48,810 nucleotides of DNA from assembly GCA_016782865.1 (NCBI GenBank), contig JADHXR010000040.1, positions 1 through 48,810 of the forward strand, in the 5' to 3' direction. How positions within the stretch are numbered: the first letter of the stretch is position 1; each line of letters opens with the position of its first letter. Of the stretch, positions 33,899 through 41,568 are shown one piece after another. The notes beneath the pieces are model-generated. The model was not told the origin of the DNA, searched no databases, and was given only the letters and a program-made list of their open reading frames with translations. Made by a program: the position numbers and the translations under genes. Source of the stretch: Phycisphaerae bacterium (GTDB lineage: Bacteria; Planctomycetota; Phycisphaerae; Sedimentisphaerales; Anaerobacaceae).

Positions 33899-34144
33899 CT
33901 AAATTCCGAGTTTCTCCTTGAAGGCTTCAAGGCCGATGCTGCCGGGCTCTTTAAGTGCCTGCAAGGCTTCTTTCAGGTCAATCATATCTTCCAACATCTC
34001 AAGCAATTGCATGTCCTCCAACGGCACGAGGGCGAGAGCAGGCTTGTTGTTCTTGCTGATGCAAATACGCTCTCCATTAATCCTTACTTGGTCTGCCAGA
34101 TCGGCGAATTCATGCCTTGCCTGTGTCATACTTACAGTTTTCAT
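33899..34144 (-). CDS. Phd/YefM-family antitoxin
   Basis: The 81-aa product begins MKTVSMTQARHEFADLADQV, the Phd/YefM DNA-binding start, followed by GERICISKNNKPALALVPLEDMQLLE. The helical, acidic C-terminal half (EMLEDMIDLKEALQAL) would bind the toxin. The start at 34144 is backed by AAGGAG about 12 bases upstream; a long upstream extension is not credible. Such pairs are autoregulated by the antitoxin. The antitoxin gene comes first. Confidence 0.9.
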   Translation of the reverse strand: MKTVSMTQARHEFADLADQVRINGERICISKNNKPALALVPLEDMQLLEMLEDMIDLKEALQALKEPGSIGLEAFKEKLGI

Positions 34145-34462
34145 TTTTGGCGTTTGCTCCTTTTTATCTATACATAGTATCGCATATATCAGGCAGGGGT
34201 TCAAGGAAAAATGTTTAAACATGTCAAACTTTATAAAATCTATAATATTTATGGGTTTAGCCGCGATTTTGCTGCCCTGGAAACACCAACCGCACTCCCG
34301 ATAACACCACAATTCCAAAGCCATTTTCCGCCCTGTGTGTCAGGGCAGACGTCAAAGGACATAGGGATCGGCATAGGGTGAGGTTTATCTCTTTGCGTTT
34401 GGAAGTTTACGCCACGCCTCCGGTGCCTCCTTTGGGCCGCCGATTCTCCTGGGCCACTGAGC

Positions 34463-34542
34463 TTACTTATCGTTATGCCTCCAATCCATCCGCTACAACA
34501 CAAGAAGAAACCTCTCGTCAACAACAAGAGGATGGTCCTGAC
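34463..34542. repeat. Right copy of imperfect direct repeat flanking the toxin-antitoxin pair
   Basis: TACTTATCGTTATGCCTCCA...CATCCGCTACAACACAAGA... CCTCTCGTCAACAACAAGAGG. The surrounding gap 34145-34678 holds no supportable gene. Confidence 0.75.
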
Positions 34543-34678
34543 CGCTTGAATCTCTTGCCACGAACACGAGAACACTTGTTGCTGAGGACGCTAGATGCGG
34601 GCAAGGGCCACTTGACATTCTCCGCTTTATAGGTATCATCTTACGGTCTAATATCTTCTTGCAATGAAGGGAGTAGTG

Positions 34679-35707
34679 ATGTCCCAGATAACTATGAACA
34701 AGAAACTACGTGCCCCTCGCAATAGAACACTTACTCTGACGGACAACGACCGAGTTCGGCTCACAGAACATATCCGATGCAGTGTTCCACGGCAACCTCT
34801 CGCCAAACCTCCAGAGGGCATAGCCCACGGGGATTATCGAGATTGGATTCATGCAATTCCGCGATCTTCTGTCGACCTTTTGTTCCTCGATCCGCCCTAC
34901 AACCTTAACAAGGCTTTCGATGGTGTAAAATTTTCCCAAAAGAAAGAAACAGATTATACTAAATGGTTGGATTCCATCTTCTTCGACCTGCTACCTCTGT
35001 TGAAGCCATCTGCGACTGTATATATCTGCGGGGACTGGAGGACTTCTCATTCGATTTTTGAAGTAGCGTCTCACCATTTGTTCATCCGAAATCGCATTAC
35101 ATGGGAGCGAGAAAAGGGGCGGGGAGCAAAACGGAACTGGAAGAACTCCAGCGAAGACATTTGGTTTTGCACAGTTTCAAATGACTACACCTTTAACGTT
35201 GACGCAGTCAACTTGCGAAGGCGCGTTATTGCTCCATATCGAGATGAAAAGGGTAATCCTAAAGACTGGGAATCTACAAAACAGGGAGATTTCCGTGACA
35301 CATGTCCCTCTAACTTGTGGGCAGACATTACAATTCCCTTCTGGTCAATGCCCGAAAACACAGATCATCCTACGCAGAAAAGCGAAAAGTTGTTGGCGAA
35401 ATTGCTTCTGGCCAGTACTTTGCCTCGCGATTATGTTCTAGATCCATTCCACGGCAGTGGAACGACGGCTGTCACAGCAAAGAAACTCGACAGGCGGTAT
35501 TTTGGGATTGAGATCAGTGAAGAGTACTGTATGTGGGCTGCTAGGAGACTGGAACTCGCAGAGCTGGATCAAGCCATTCAAGGATACGCTGACTGTGTCT
35601 TCTGGGAACGGAATACCTTGGCCATGCAAAAGATTACACAAGTCTCTCGTTGCCAAAACAGGGAAAAGATTAAAGGAACAAAGGACACAACATCCCTGTT
35701 TGCTTAG
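34679..35707 (+). CDS. DNA methyltransferase (N6-adenine/N4-cytosine type) of a type II R-M system
   Basis: The 342-aa product has catalytic motif IV first, LLFLDPPYNL (DPPY at 71-74), then the target-recognition region (RITWEREKGRGAKRNWKN) and later the SAM-binding motif I FHGSGTT near 263, followed by FGIEISEEY. This IV-then-I order defines the beta class of amino-methyltransferases. GGGAG about 6 bases upstream supports the ATG at 34679 (frame open from 34664). Its stop overlaps the tail of the convergent restriction endonuclease gene by two bases. The specificity cannot be read. Confidence 0.92.
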   Translation: MSQITMNKKLRAPRNRTLTLTDNDRVRLTEHIRCSVPRQPLAKPPEGIAHGDYRDWIHAIPRSSVDLLFLDPPYNLNKAFDGVKFSQKKETDYTKWLDSIFFDLLPLLKPSATVYICGDWRTSHSIFEVASHHLFIRNRITWEREKGRGAKRNWKNSSEDIWFCTVSNDYTFNVDAVNLRRRVIAPYRDEKGNPKDWESTKQGDFRDTCPSNLWADITIPFWSMPENTDHPTQKSEKLLAKLLLASTLPRDYVLDPFHGSGTTAVTAKKLDRRYFGIEISEEYCMWAARRLELAELDQAIQGYADCVFWERNTLAMQKITQVSRCQNREKIKGTKDTTSLFA

Positions 35708-36807
35708 CTCAGTTCTACAAGTCCATGAAGAAATTGCTGAGCTTTAGCAACATCTATGGTTTCCTTGAAGCTGGTGCTGAATAGCTTTGTGAGGTCACCA
35801 GTAAGCTGAGTAACGCCTCTTGAGTTCCTGCCTGCCCAATGAAACTGTACTCTGGTCGCATCAAGAACAGTTCCATCGAAGATTGAGACTGTTGAGGAAA
35901 GAACCGTCCGTGAAGGTGGGTCGATGCCCACAAAACAGAAAGCGATCAGCGACTTGCTATTGCCCAGAGCCTCAAGGGCCTTGTCTACGTTGTATGCTGC
36001 CGGGCATGATGCCTGGTGTAAGAGCTTTGTCTTGATCTCAACCTGGAGTTCAATCCCATCGCACAAAGCGTACACAATGTCGCCAAGGCCATGTTTGTTA
36101 ACTCCGCCAGTGATCTCCTGCTCGATCATATTGCCCCGAATGTTCACATTGTCGATTTGTGAATGCTCCAGAATCTTCTCTCGTTTTGCAGTTATCCTTG
36201 ACGCCAAGTCATGCTGCACAGAAAGATACTCAGGCTGCCCAGTTAGTGATGCAGCCATCTGAGGTGACAGTAGTATTGCTTCCCTCTGACCTTGAGTCGG
36301 GCAATATCTGTGTCCGGTCCCTTGTATGTTGCATGTGGCTTCTACGAGCCTCTCCAAATTTTGCTCCCATGAAAATTCTTGGTGCATCGCAAACAGCAGT
36401 TCGAAATTATCAGGGCAATTGACTAATCCAGAAAACTCCCTCAATATATTGCTCCCTAGAAACGTCCCACGGATATTGTCGACACGAAGTTCATGCGAAC
36501 TATGACTAATCTTGTTCAAGAATGTTGTATTAGCTAGTAGGTACTCCGTAGTATCAGGGCGAATAACCACAACAATGAAAGGTGCTGAATCAAATTGTCG
36601 CAGTGCAGCCAGCCCACAAACACAATTTGAAAACGATGAGGTTTTGGCTGCTGAGAATCGGACAGCAAAATCTGAACAAGCATATATTGAGCGATACTTT
36701 CTAAGTCCAAATTTGCCGCTGACCACTCTGATAATTTCCTGCTTGTCAGCACGTGGATTAGCTCGCCGGAAGTTATCGACAAATTGAATGATGGTGTAAT
36801 ACTTCAT
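35704..36807 (-). CDS. Putative type II restriction endonuclease
   Basis: The 367-aa product has a PD-(D/E)xK-like core: GLGDIVYALCDGIELQVEIKTK, giving D243, E257 and K259 in the D-x(13)-ExK arrangement, with an upstream glutamate in MIEQEI (about 229-232). The N-terminal half has no recognised motif. Gene position, convergent and overlapping with the methyltransferase, is the main support for an R-M pair. GGAG 8 bases upstream favours the ATG at 36807 over a TTG at 36813. Both genes are AT-richer than the purine operon that follows. Confidence 0.75.
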   Translation of the reverse strand: MKYYTIIQFVDNFRRANPRADKQEIIRVVSGKFGLRKYRSIYACSDFAVRFSAAKTSSFSNCVCGLAALRQFDSAPFIVVVIRPDTTEYLLANTTFLNKISHSSHELRVDNIRGTFLGSNILREFSGLVNCPDNFELLFAMHQEFSWEQNLERLVEATCNIQGTGHRYCPTQGQREAILLSPQMAASLTGQPEYLSVQHDLASRITAKREKILEHSQIDNVNIRGNMIEQEITGGVNKHGLGDIVYALCDGIELQVEIKTKLLHQASCPAAYNVDKALEALGNSKSLIAFCFVGIDPPSRTVLSSTVSIFDGTVLDATRVQFHWAGRNSRGVTQLTGDLTKLFSTSFKETIDVAKAQQFLHGLVELS

Positions 36808-37076
36808 AGGCAACTCCGCTGCTCATAACTCTGCTAATGCCCACAATAATGCATATCTGTGCTATATGCGGGGACACCATACCTAATTCCAGCCGACGTC
36901 TGCGTTGCTCGTGATCTCGGCTTTGGTGGTTTGCTTAGCAATAGGTGCCTAATATCTGCGCCAGTTGATCTTATCGGCCGGACACAGGTGTGGGATAAGC
37001 AGAAACTACCGGGATAATTTGAGGGGATAGGGAAACAAATGTCTTTCTTGACAAGTTAACGGGATTTATAGGCATT

Positions 37077-37197
37077 GTCATTTCGACCGGAATCCCGATG
37101 AAATCGGGATGTAGTGGAGAAATCTGTGTTCGAGCGGGACGGACTATACAATCGCGGCGCAGATTTCTCGACTTCGCTGCGCTCCGCTCGAAATGAC
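37077..37197. repeat. Repeat element with inverted ends (GTCATTTCGA/TCGAAATGAC)
   Basis: GTCATTTCGA at 37077-37086 is the exact reverse complement of TCGAAATGAC at 37188-37197. Inside are GGAGAAATCTG and CAGATTTCTC, also inverted, and a small ATCCCGATGAAATCGGGAT hairpin. A partial copy (CGCTCGAAATGAC) lies near 37354-37366. Confidence 0.75.
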
Positions 37198-37244
37198 AGA
37201 GGGAAACACCCAACCATTCGCCATGTCAAGAGCCTGCACCCGGT

Positions 37245-37345
37245 AGAATGCGCAACCCGTTCGACTTCGCTCAGGGGAGGCCCGTTTGCCCATGCTGATA
37301 ATATGGCGTAACCAAAACCGCATGGGCAGGAAACCTGCCCATCCT
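37245..37345. repeat. Family A repeat copy with the CGAACGGG-type insert
   Basis: CCCGTTCGACTTCGCTCAGG and CCCGTTTGCCCATGC on the left, linker GATAATATGGCGTAACC, then GCATGGGCAGGAAACCTGCC. It is the reverse complement arrangement of the copy at 15211-15316. With the element at 37077-37197 and the CATCGAGCATCGAGC repeats after it, it fills the 731-base gap 36808-37538. No gene is evident there. Confidence 0.7.
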
Positions 37346-37456
37346 ACGCGCTACGCTCGAAATGACAATCGGCAGGGTGCGATGAATCACACCGGTTATG
37401 TACAAGGAGCAATGAAGAAGGTACAATGAACTCGATGACCGATCTCAATTGCTCGA

Positions 37457-37538
37457 TTTGTTTCGAGCATCGAGTATAGAATATCGAGCATCGAGCATCA
37501 AGCATCAAGCATCGAGGATGAAGGATCGAGGATCGAGA
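37457..37538. repeat. Tandem ATCGAGCATC-type simple repeats (family D)
   Basis: Tandem near-copies of ATCGAGC/ATCAAGC and GGATCGAGGATCGAG run up to the start of the DUF503 gene. The same unit in reverse complement (CTCGATGCTCGATG) lies inside queG. Confidence 0.75.
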
Positions 37539-37820
37539 ATGATAGTCGGCGTAATGACAGCCCAGTTGTCCATGCAGGGGATAACCTCGCTCAAGGGCAA
37601 AAGAAGCATTGTCAAGAGCGTGATCGGCCGGCTCAAGAGCAGGTTCAACATCTCGATCTCTGAGGTCGATCACCAGGACAGTAAGGCCAGCGCGATTATC
37701 GCAATAGCAATTGTCAGCAACGAGACTCGATTCATAGATCAGCAGTTCGACGCCATCATCACGTTCATGCGCAATGACGGACGGTTCTATCTCGGGCAAG
37801 TCGAGCGCGAAACGTTCTGA
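37539..37820 (+). CDS. DUF503 (YlxP-like) protein
   Basis: The 93-aa product MIVGVMTAQLSMQGITSLKG followed by KRSIVKSVIGRLKSRFNISISEVDHQDS and AIVSNETRFIDQQFDAIITFM matches the small DUF503 family, often found near rbfA and truB, with unknown biochemical role. The frame is open from 37449, but that extension is pure tandem repeat; the ATG at 37539 gives the family start and has GAGGAT about 9 bases upstream. Here it stands alone, divergent from nothing and convergent with the membrane protein gene. Confidence 0.85.
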   Translation: MIVGVMTAQLSMQGITSLKGKRSIVKSVIGRLKSRFNISISEVDHQDSKASAIIAIAIVSNETRFIDQQFDAIITFMRNDGRFYLGQVERETF

Positions 37821-37845
37821 ATTTGGAATTGAGAGTTCAGAATTG

Positions 37846-38961
37846 TCAGAGCGTTTTGTCGACTATCTCTGTTGCGCCGAGAAAGAAGTCGATCGCTATC
37901 GGGGCCCACAGCAGGGCCAGGCGGATTGGGCGCAGCCGCAATTTTGCACGGGCCATAAAGAAAAGAATCGCAAGGGCGATTGCGCCGAGCAGGTACATTT
38001 TGCCCGACTCGGTGAGAAGCAGGGCGTATGCGTCGGTTGTCCCCAGGAATGACTGGAAGTATTCTGTCGCCAAAAGCAATGCCACGACGGCAAAGATTCC
38101 CATCAATATTGAGGTGAGCAAGAGCCACTTTCTGTCTGCCGGGCCGGCCCAGACCAGAGCCTGCATGCCGGCACCTGCGAGTATCGAGCAGAAGAGCGTG
38201 CTGATTGCGAAGAATATGACGGGGCTGATATCAAGATACGAATCGCAAAAGGCCAGTAGCGTTCCGCCGGCAAAAATTGCGATAATACCGAATCGCCGAG
38301 TCGCCAGGGCCGCGGTTGATTTTACTCTCTGGGCGATGCCGCCGGTTCCCAGAAGTTTGAGCGGAGCCATAAACATTGCGATACCCATGATCAGCGGCGC
38401 TATCGGAACATGATAGAAGCCGACTAAGGTCGTCTGTCGTCTGGCTGCGACCAGAGGAGCCAGCATGTGGCCCAAGTCTGCGAAATGCAGTTTAAGTCTT
38501 ATCGGGATTGGATATAATCCGAAACGCGCCGATATCTGGAAAAACAGAAGGATCGCCAGAAAGGGCAGAGCAGCCAACGGCACGCGCAGCGAGCGCCACT
38601 TGGCCTTGGGGCCGAACGCGGCCGGGCAGAACAGCCAGGGTATGGCTGCAACCAAGAAGCCTGCCGCAGGGTGAAACTTTGCCAATCCAAGTGTGAACGG
38701 CCCGAAGCCATAGATCGCTCCGGCAAGAAAAGACTCAGCAAATCCCACCACCCAGCGCCGGCTGAGCAGGTAACAGCCCGAGGAGGCCAGCGAAGCGTTC
38801 ACCACCAGCAGGTATTGCCATCTGTCGAAGCCTTTGAAATACGGCCGATACAGATAGACAGCAAAGGCAGAGTATATCAGCAACGCCGCGACGAACTCGG
38901 CCACGCCCTTGTCGACCACGGCTCGGCCCCAGTGACTCGTTCGGTCCTCTCTTTTGATCAT
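37846..38961 (-). CDS. Polytopic membrane protein of unknown function, coupled to the PurF paralogue
   Basis: The 371-aa product has about ten hydrophobic segments, for example VAEFVAALLIYSAFAVYLY, WVVGFAESFLAGAIYGFGPF, RSLRVPLAALPFLAILLFF, PVIFFAISTLFCSILAGAGM and LLGAIALAILFFMARAK. No family was recognised; the layout is reminiscent of YfhO-like or glycosyltransferase-39-like membrane proteins but lacks their motifs. The ATG at 38961 comes four bases after the stop of the PurF paralogue, so translation is probably coupled. It is the last gene of the purine operon. Confidence 0.75.
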   Translation of the reverse strand: MIKREDRTSHWGRAVVDKGVAEFVAALLIYSAFAVYLYRPYFKGFDRWQYLLVVNASLASSGCYLLSRRWVVGFAESFLAGAIYGFGPFTLGLAKFHPAAGFLVAAIPWLFCPAAFGPKAKWRSLRVPLAALPFLAILLFFQISARFGLYPIPIRLKLHFADLGHMLAPLVAARRQTTLVGFYHVPIAPLIMGIAMFMAPLKLLGTGGIAQRVKSTAALATRRFGIIAIFAGGTLLAFCDSYLDISPVIFFAISTLFCSILAGAGMQALVWAGPADRKWLLLTSILMGIFAVVALLLATEYFQSFLGTTDAYALLLTESGKMYLLGAIALAILFFMARAKLRLRPIRLALLWAPIAIDFFLGATEIVDKTL

Positions 38962-38965
38962 AAAC

Positions 38966-40456
38966 CTACAGCGTGACCTCTTTCTCTGCCGGTTTCCCTG
39001 CAGATGGCTTTTTGACATCGATTATGTCGATCGCCTTCTTCGGGCATGTCGATTTCGGACATTCACCGGTCCAGCAATAGAGACAGAGCTTCTCCCTTGG
39101 CAGACCAACAGCCTCGACCATATCGTCCACCGTCTGATATCTCAGCGTCGATACGTCCAGGTCTCGGGCAATCCATTCGACCATTCTTTTGTATTTCTCG
39201 GAATTGTGGTCCATGTATGCCGACACATCCTCAATGTCTCGATGTTCCAGGCTGCGAATGGCTTTGCGCGCGGCAAGTTCGTCTACCGAACGCGTGGAGA
39301 GGTTGAACCTGCACGGAAACATCAGAGGTGGACACGCTGGCCTGACATGTATCTTCCTGGCCCCACAATCCCACAGCTTTCTGATTGCGAAGTTCTTGAG
39401 CTGGGTACCCCTGACGATCGAATCCTCACACAGGACTATGCTGTTGCCTTCAATCACCTCGCGAATAGGTATCAACTTCATCTTTGCGATCAAGTCACGT
39501 GTCCGCTGCGAAGGCGGCGTATAGCTTCTGCCGTATCCCGGCGTATATTTCACCAAAGGGCGCCGGAACGGCTTGCCCGATTCCATGGCATATCCCAATC
39601 CGTGAGCGGCGCCGGAATCCGGAACACCTGATACCAGATCAACGTCGGTATCCTTGTCACGCTTTGCCAGGTACCGCCCAGACCTCTCTCTCACGATCTC
39701 CACATTTACTCCCTCGTAGTCCGACGCGGGAAAACCCGTGTAGATCCAGAGGAACGTGCATATTTGACTTATGCCATCGGAACCGGGTTTGCTCTGCACC
39801 ATCCCATCGTCATTGAGCAGAACGACCTCACCCGGTTCGGTATTCTTTACGACCTCGAATTCGTTGTTCGGAAAGGCACTCGTCTCGGCAGTCACTGCCC
39901 ACGCATCCGACCGCCTGCCGACAATCAGCGGCGTATATCCGAGTTTGTCCCTCGCGGCATATATTCCATCGGCGTGCAGCAACAGGAGCGAACACGAGCC
40001 CTTAATGGCGTCAAACGCTTTCTCTATGCCGTCGATCAAATTGTCGCCCTGGTTGATCAACTTTGCCATCAATTCGGGAGTGTTGACCGCCCTGCCGCTG
40101 ACCTCACTGAAAGATACTCTCTTGTTCAGCAAATCTGTCGCAAGCTCTTCGGCGTTTTCCACAAATCCGCTGGTGACTATGCAGAACGGCCCGAATCTTG
40201 AGTTCAGATAGATTGGCTGTTCGTCGTAGTCGCTGATAACGCCGATGCCCTTGTTGCCCTTTATGCGTTCGTAGTCATCATAGAATTTTGATTTGAACTG
40301 ACTTTGACTCAGGTTGTGTATCTGACGCGTGAAGTCACCGCCGTTGAGCACGGCAATGCCCCCGTATTCGGTGCCCAGATGTGAGTGATAATCCGTGGAA
40401 TAGAAAAGTGTTTCCGCACAGTTTCCCTTTGAGACTACTCCGAAAATGCCGCTCAT
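38966..40456 (-). CDS. PurF paralogue with a degenerate glutaminase domain
   Basis: The 496-aa product aligns with amidophosphoribosyltransferase along its length but begins MSGIFGVVS, with serine where PurF has its nucleophilic cysteine. The glutamine-site blocks are also gone: HVRYSTTG of the neighbouring PurF is replaced by a GVISDYDEQP segment, AHNGNL by VTSGFVENAEEL, and SDTE by NTPE. The phosphoribosyltransferase half is kept: LVSGVPDSGAAHGLGYA, the PRPP loop IVLCEDSIVRGTQ and RKIHVRPACPP. The iron-sulfur-ligand-like cysteines (QICTF, FPCRFN, CLYCWTGEC) are also present. It has GGAGG before the ATG. It is probably a PRTase that does not hydrolyse glutamine, or a regulatory homologue. 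Confidence 0.85.
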   Translation of the reverse strand: MSGIFGVVSKGNCAETLFYSTDYHSHLGTEYGGIAVLNGGDFTRQIHNLSQSQFKSKFYDDYERIKGNKGIGVISDYDEQPIYLNSRFGPFCIVTSGFVENAEELATDLLNKRVSFSEVSGRAVNTPELMAKLINQGDNLIDGIEKAFDAIKGSCSLLLLHADGIYAARDKLGYTPLIVGRRSDAWAVTAETSAFPNNEFEVVKNTEPGEVVLLNDDGMVQSKPGSDGISQICTFLWIYTGFPASDYEGVNVEIVRERSGRYLAKRDKDTDVDLVSGVPDSGAAHGLGYAMESGKPFRRPLVKYTPGYGRSYTPPSQRTRDLIAKMKLIPIREVIEGNSIVLCEDSIVRGTQLKNFAIRKLWDCGARKIHVRPACPPLMFPCRFNLSTRSVDELAARKAIRSLEHRDIEDVSAYMDHNSEKYKRMVEWIARDLDVSTLRYQTVDDMVEAVGLPREKLCLYCWTGECPKSTCPKKAIDIIDVKKPSAGKPAEKEVTL

Positions 40457-40474
40457 ACTATTGCCTCCTGCATG

Positions 40475-41542
40475 TCATTTCAGGACCACTTTGCCGGTCC
40501 CCGTGGTTATCCTGCCTACGCGATAGACCTTCTCGCCGAATTTCGTCAGCTTTTTCGTTATCGAATCGGCGAAATCCTCAGCTACTACGAGTACAAACCC
40601 TATCCCCATATTGAAAACCCGGAACATCTCCTCTTCTTCGACGGGGCCGGCATCCTGCAAGAATGTGAAGACGTCGTGCCTGGGCCAGCTTGATTTCTTT
40701 ATCACCGCATTGCAGTCCTTCGGCAATACTCGCGGAATGTTGCCCACCAGTCCTCCGCCGGTAATGTGCGCCATCCCGTGGACGACTCGCTTGACCTTGT
40801 ACTTCGAGAGCAGTTTTGTCAGCGGACGAACGTATATCCGGGTGGCTTGAAGCAGAACATCGCCCAGCACGGCGCCGCCGAGCCCTTCGGGCCGGTCGGT
40901 CATCTTGAGCCCGGCTCGTTTGAAACAGATATTGCGAACGAGCGTATATCCGTTGCTGTGCAATCCGTTCGAAGCAAGACCGAGAACCACGTCGCCTTGT
41001 CTAATGATCCGGCCCGTGATGATCTTCTTTCGCTCGATGACGCCAACCGCAAAGCCGGCCATGTCGAAATCACCCGGCGAATACGTATCCGGCATCTCAG
41101 CGGTTTCTCCGCCGATTAGCGCGCAGTCAGCCTGACGGCACCCGGCCGCGATCCCTTTTACAATCTCGGCCACAAATTCCGGCTCCAGCTTATGAACCGC
41201 CAGGTAGTCCAGGAAGAATAACGGCTCGGCGCCCTGAACGAGCATGTCGTTGACACTCATTGCCACCAGATCGATGCCGACGGTGTCAAATCTCTTCATC
41301 TCACCCGCCAGTTGAACCTTGCTGCCCACGCCGTCAGTGCAGGCCACGAGAACAGGGTTCTTGTAATTCCTTTTGAAAAGCCTTTCGTCGTAATCCAGAC
41401 GAAACATCCCTGCAAAGCCATCCTTCGATTCGATCACTCGCGGGCCAAACGTGCTGGCGACGGCCGAATAGATCTGCCTGACCATCCGGTCGTTGGCGTC
41501 AATACTGACTCCGGACTGTTCGTAGCTGATATGCTTACCCAT
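40475..41542 (-). CDS. purM: Phosphoribosylformylglycinamidine cyclo-ligase (AIR synthetase)
   Basis: PurM closes the imidazole ring of AIR in the fifth step of purine synthesis. The 355-aa product starts MGKHISYEQSGVSIDAND, then VLVACTDGVGSKVQLA, GIDLVAMSVNDMLVQGAEPLFFLDYLA, CALIGGETAEMPDTY, LGLASNGLHSNGYTLVR and AHITGGGLVGNIPRVLP. All are family blocks. It lies between purF and the purF paralogue on the minus strand, with short gaps on both sides (26 and 18 bases), so the group is one operon. Confidence 0.97.
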   Translation of the reverse strand: MGKHISYEQSGVSIDANDRMVRQIYSAVASTFGPRVIESKDGFAGMFRLDYDERLFKRNYKNPVLVACTDGVGSKVQLAGEMKRFDTVGIDLVAMSVNDMLVQGAEPLFFLDYLAVHKLEPEFVAEIVKGIAAGCRQADCALIGGETAEMPDTYSPGDFDMAGFAVGVIERKKIITGRIIRQGDVVLGLASNGLHSNGYTLVRNICFKRAGLKMTDRPEGLGGAVLGDVLLQATRIYVRPLTKLLSKYKVKRVVHGMAHITGGGLVGNIPRVLPKDCNAVIKKSSWPRHDVFTFLQDAGPVEEEEMFRVFNMGIGFVLVVAEDFADSITKKLTKFGEKVYRVGRITTGTGKVVLK

Positions 41543-41568
41543 TGGCGGACAGAATAATGATTAGAAAT

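Noticed and set aside
33420..34542. Integron cassette (attC) explanation for the direct repeats around the toxin-antitoxin pair
   Set aside because: I could not find paired inverted core sites of the attC type, and there is no integrase gene in the window.
34249..34632. Frames of 84 and 108 codons around 34.4 kb
   Set aside because: They cross the direct repeat flanking the toxin-antitoxin pair, have no ribosome-binding site and resemble no family.
37449..37538. 30-residue N-terminal extension of the DUF503 protein
   Set aside because: Encoded by tandem simple repeats; the family start and a ribosome-binding site are at 37539.
37457..37538. Possible CRISPR array because of tandem short units
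   Set aside because: Units are about 7-10 bases with no spacers of constant length, and no cas gene is present.
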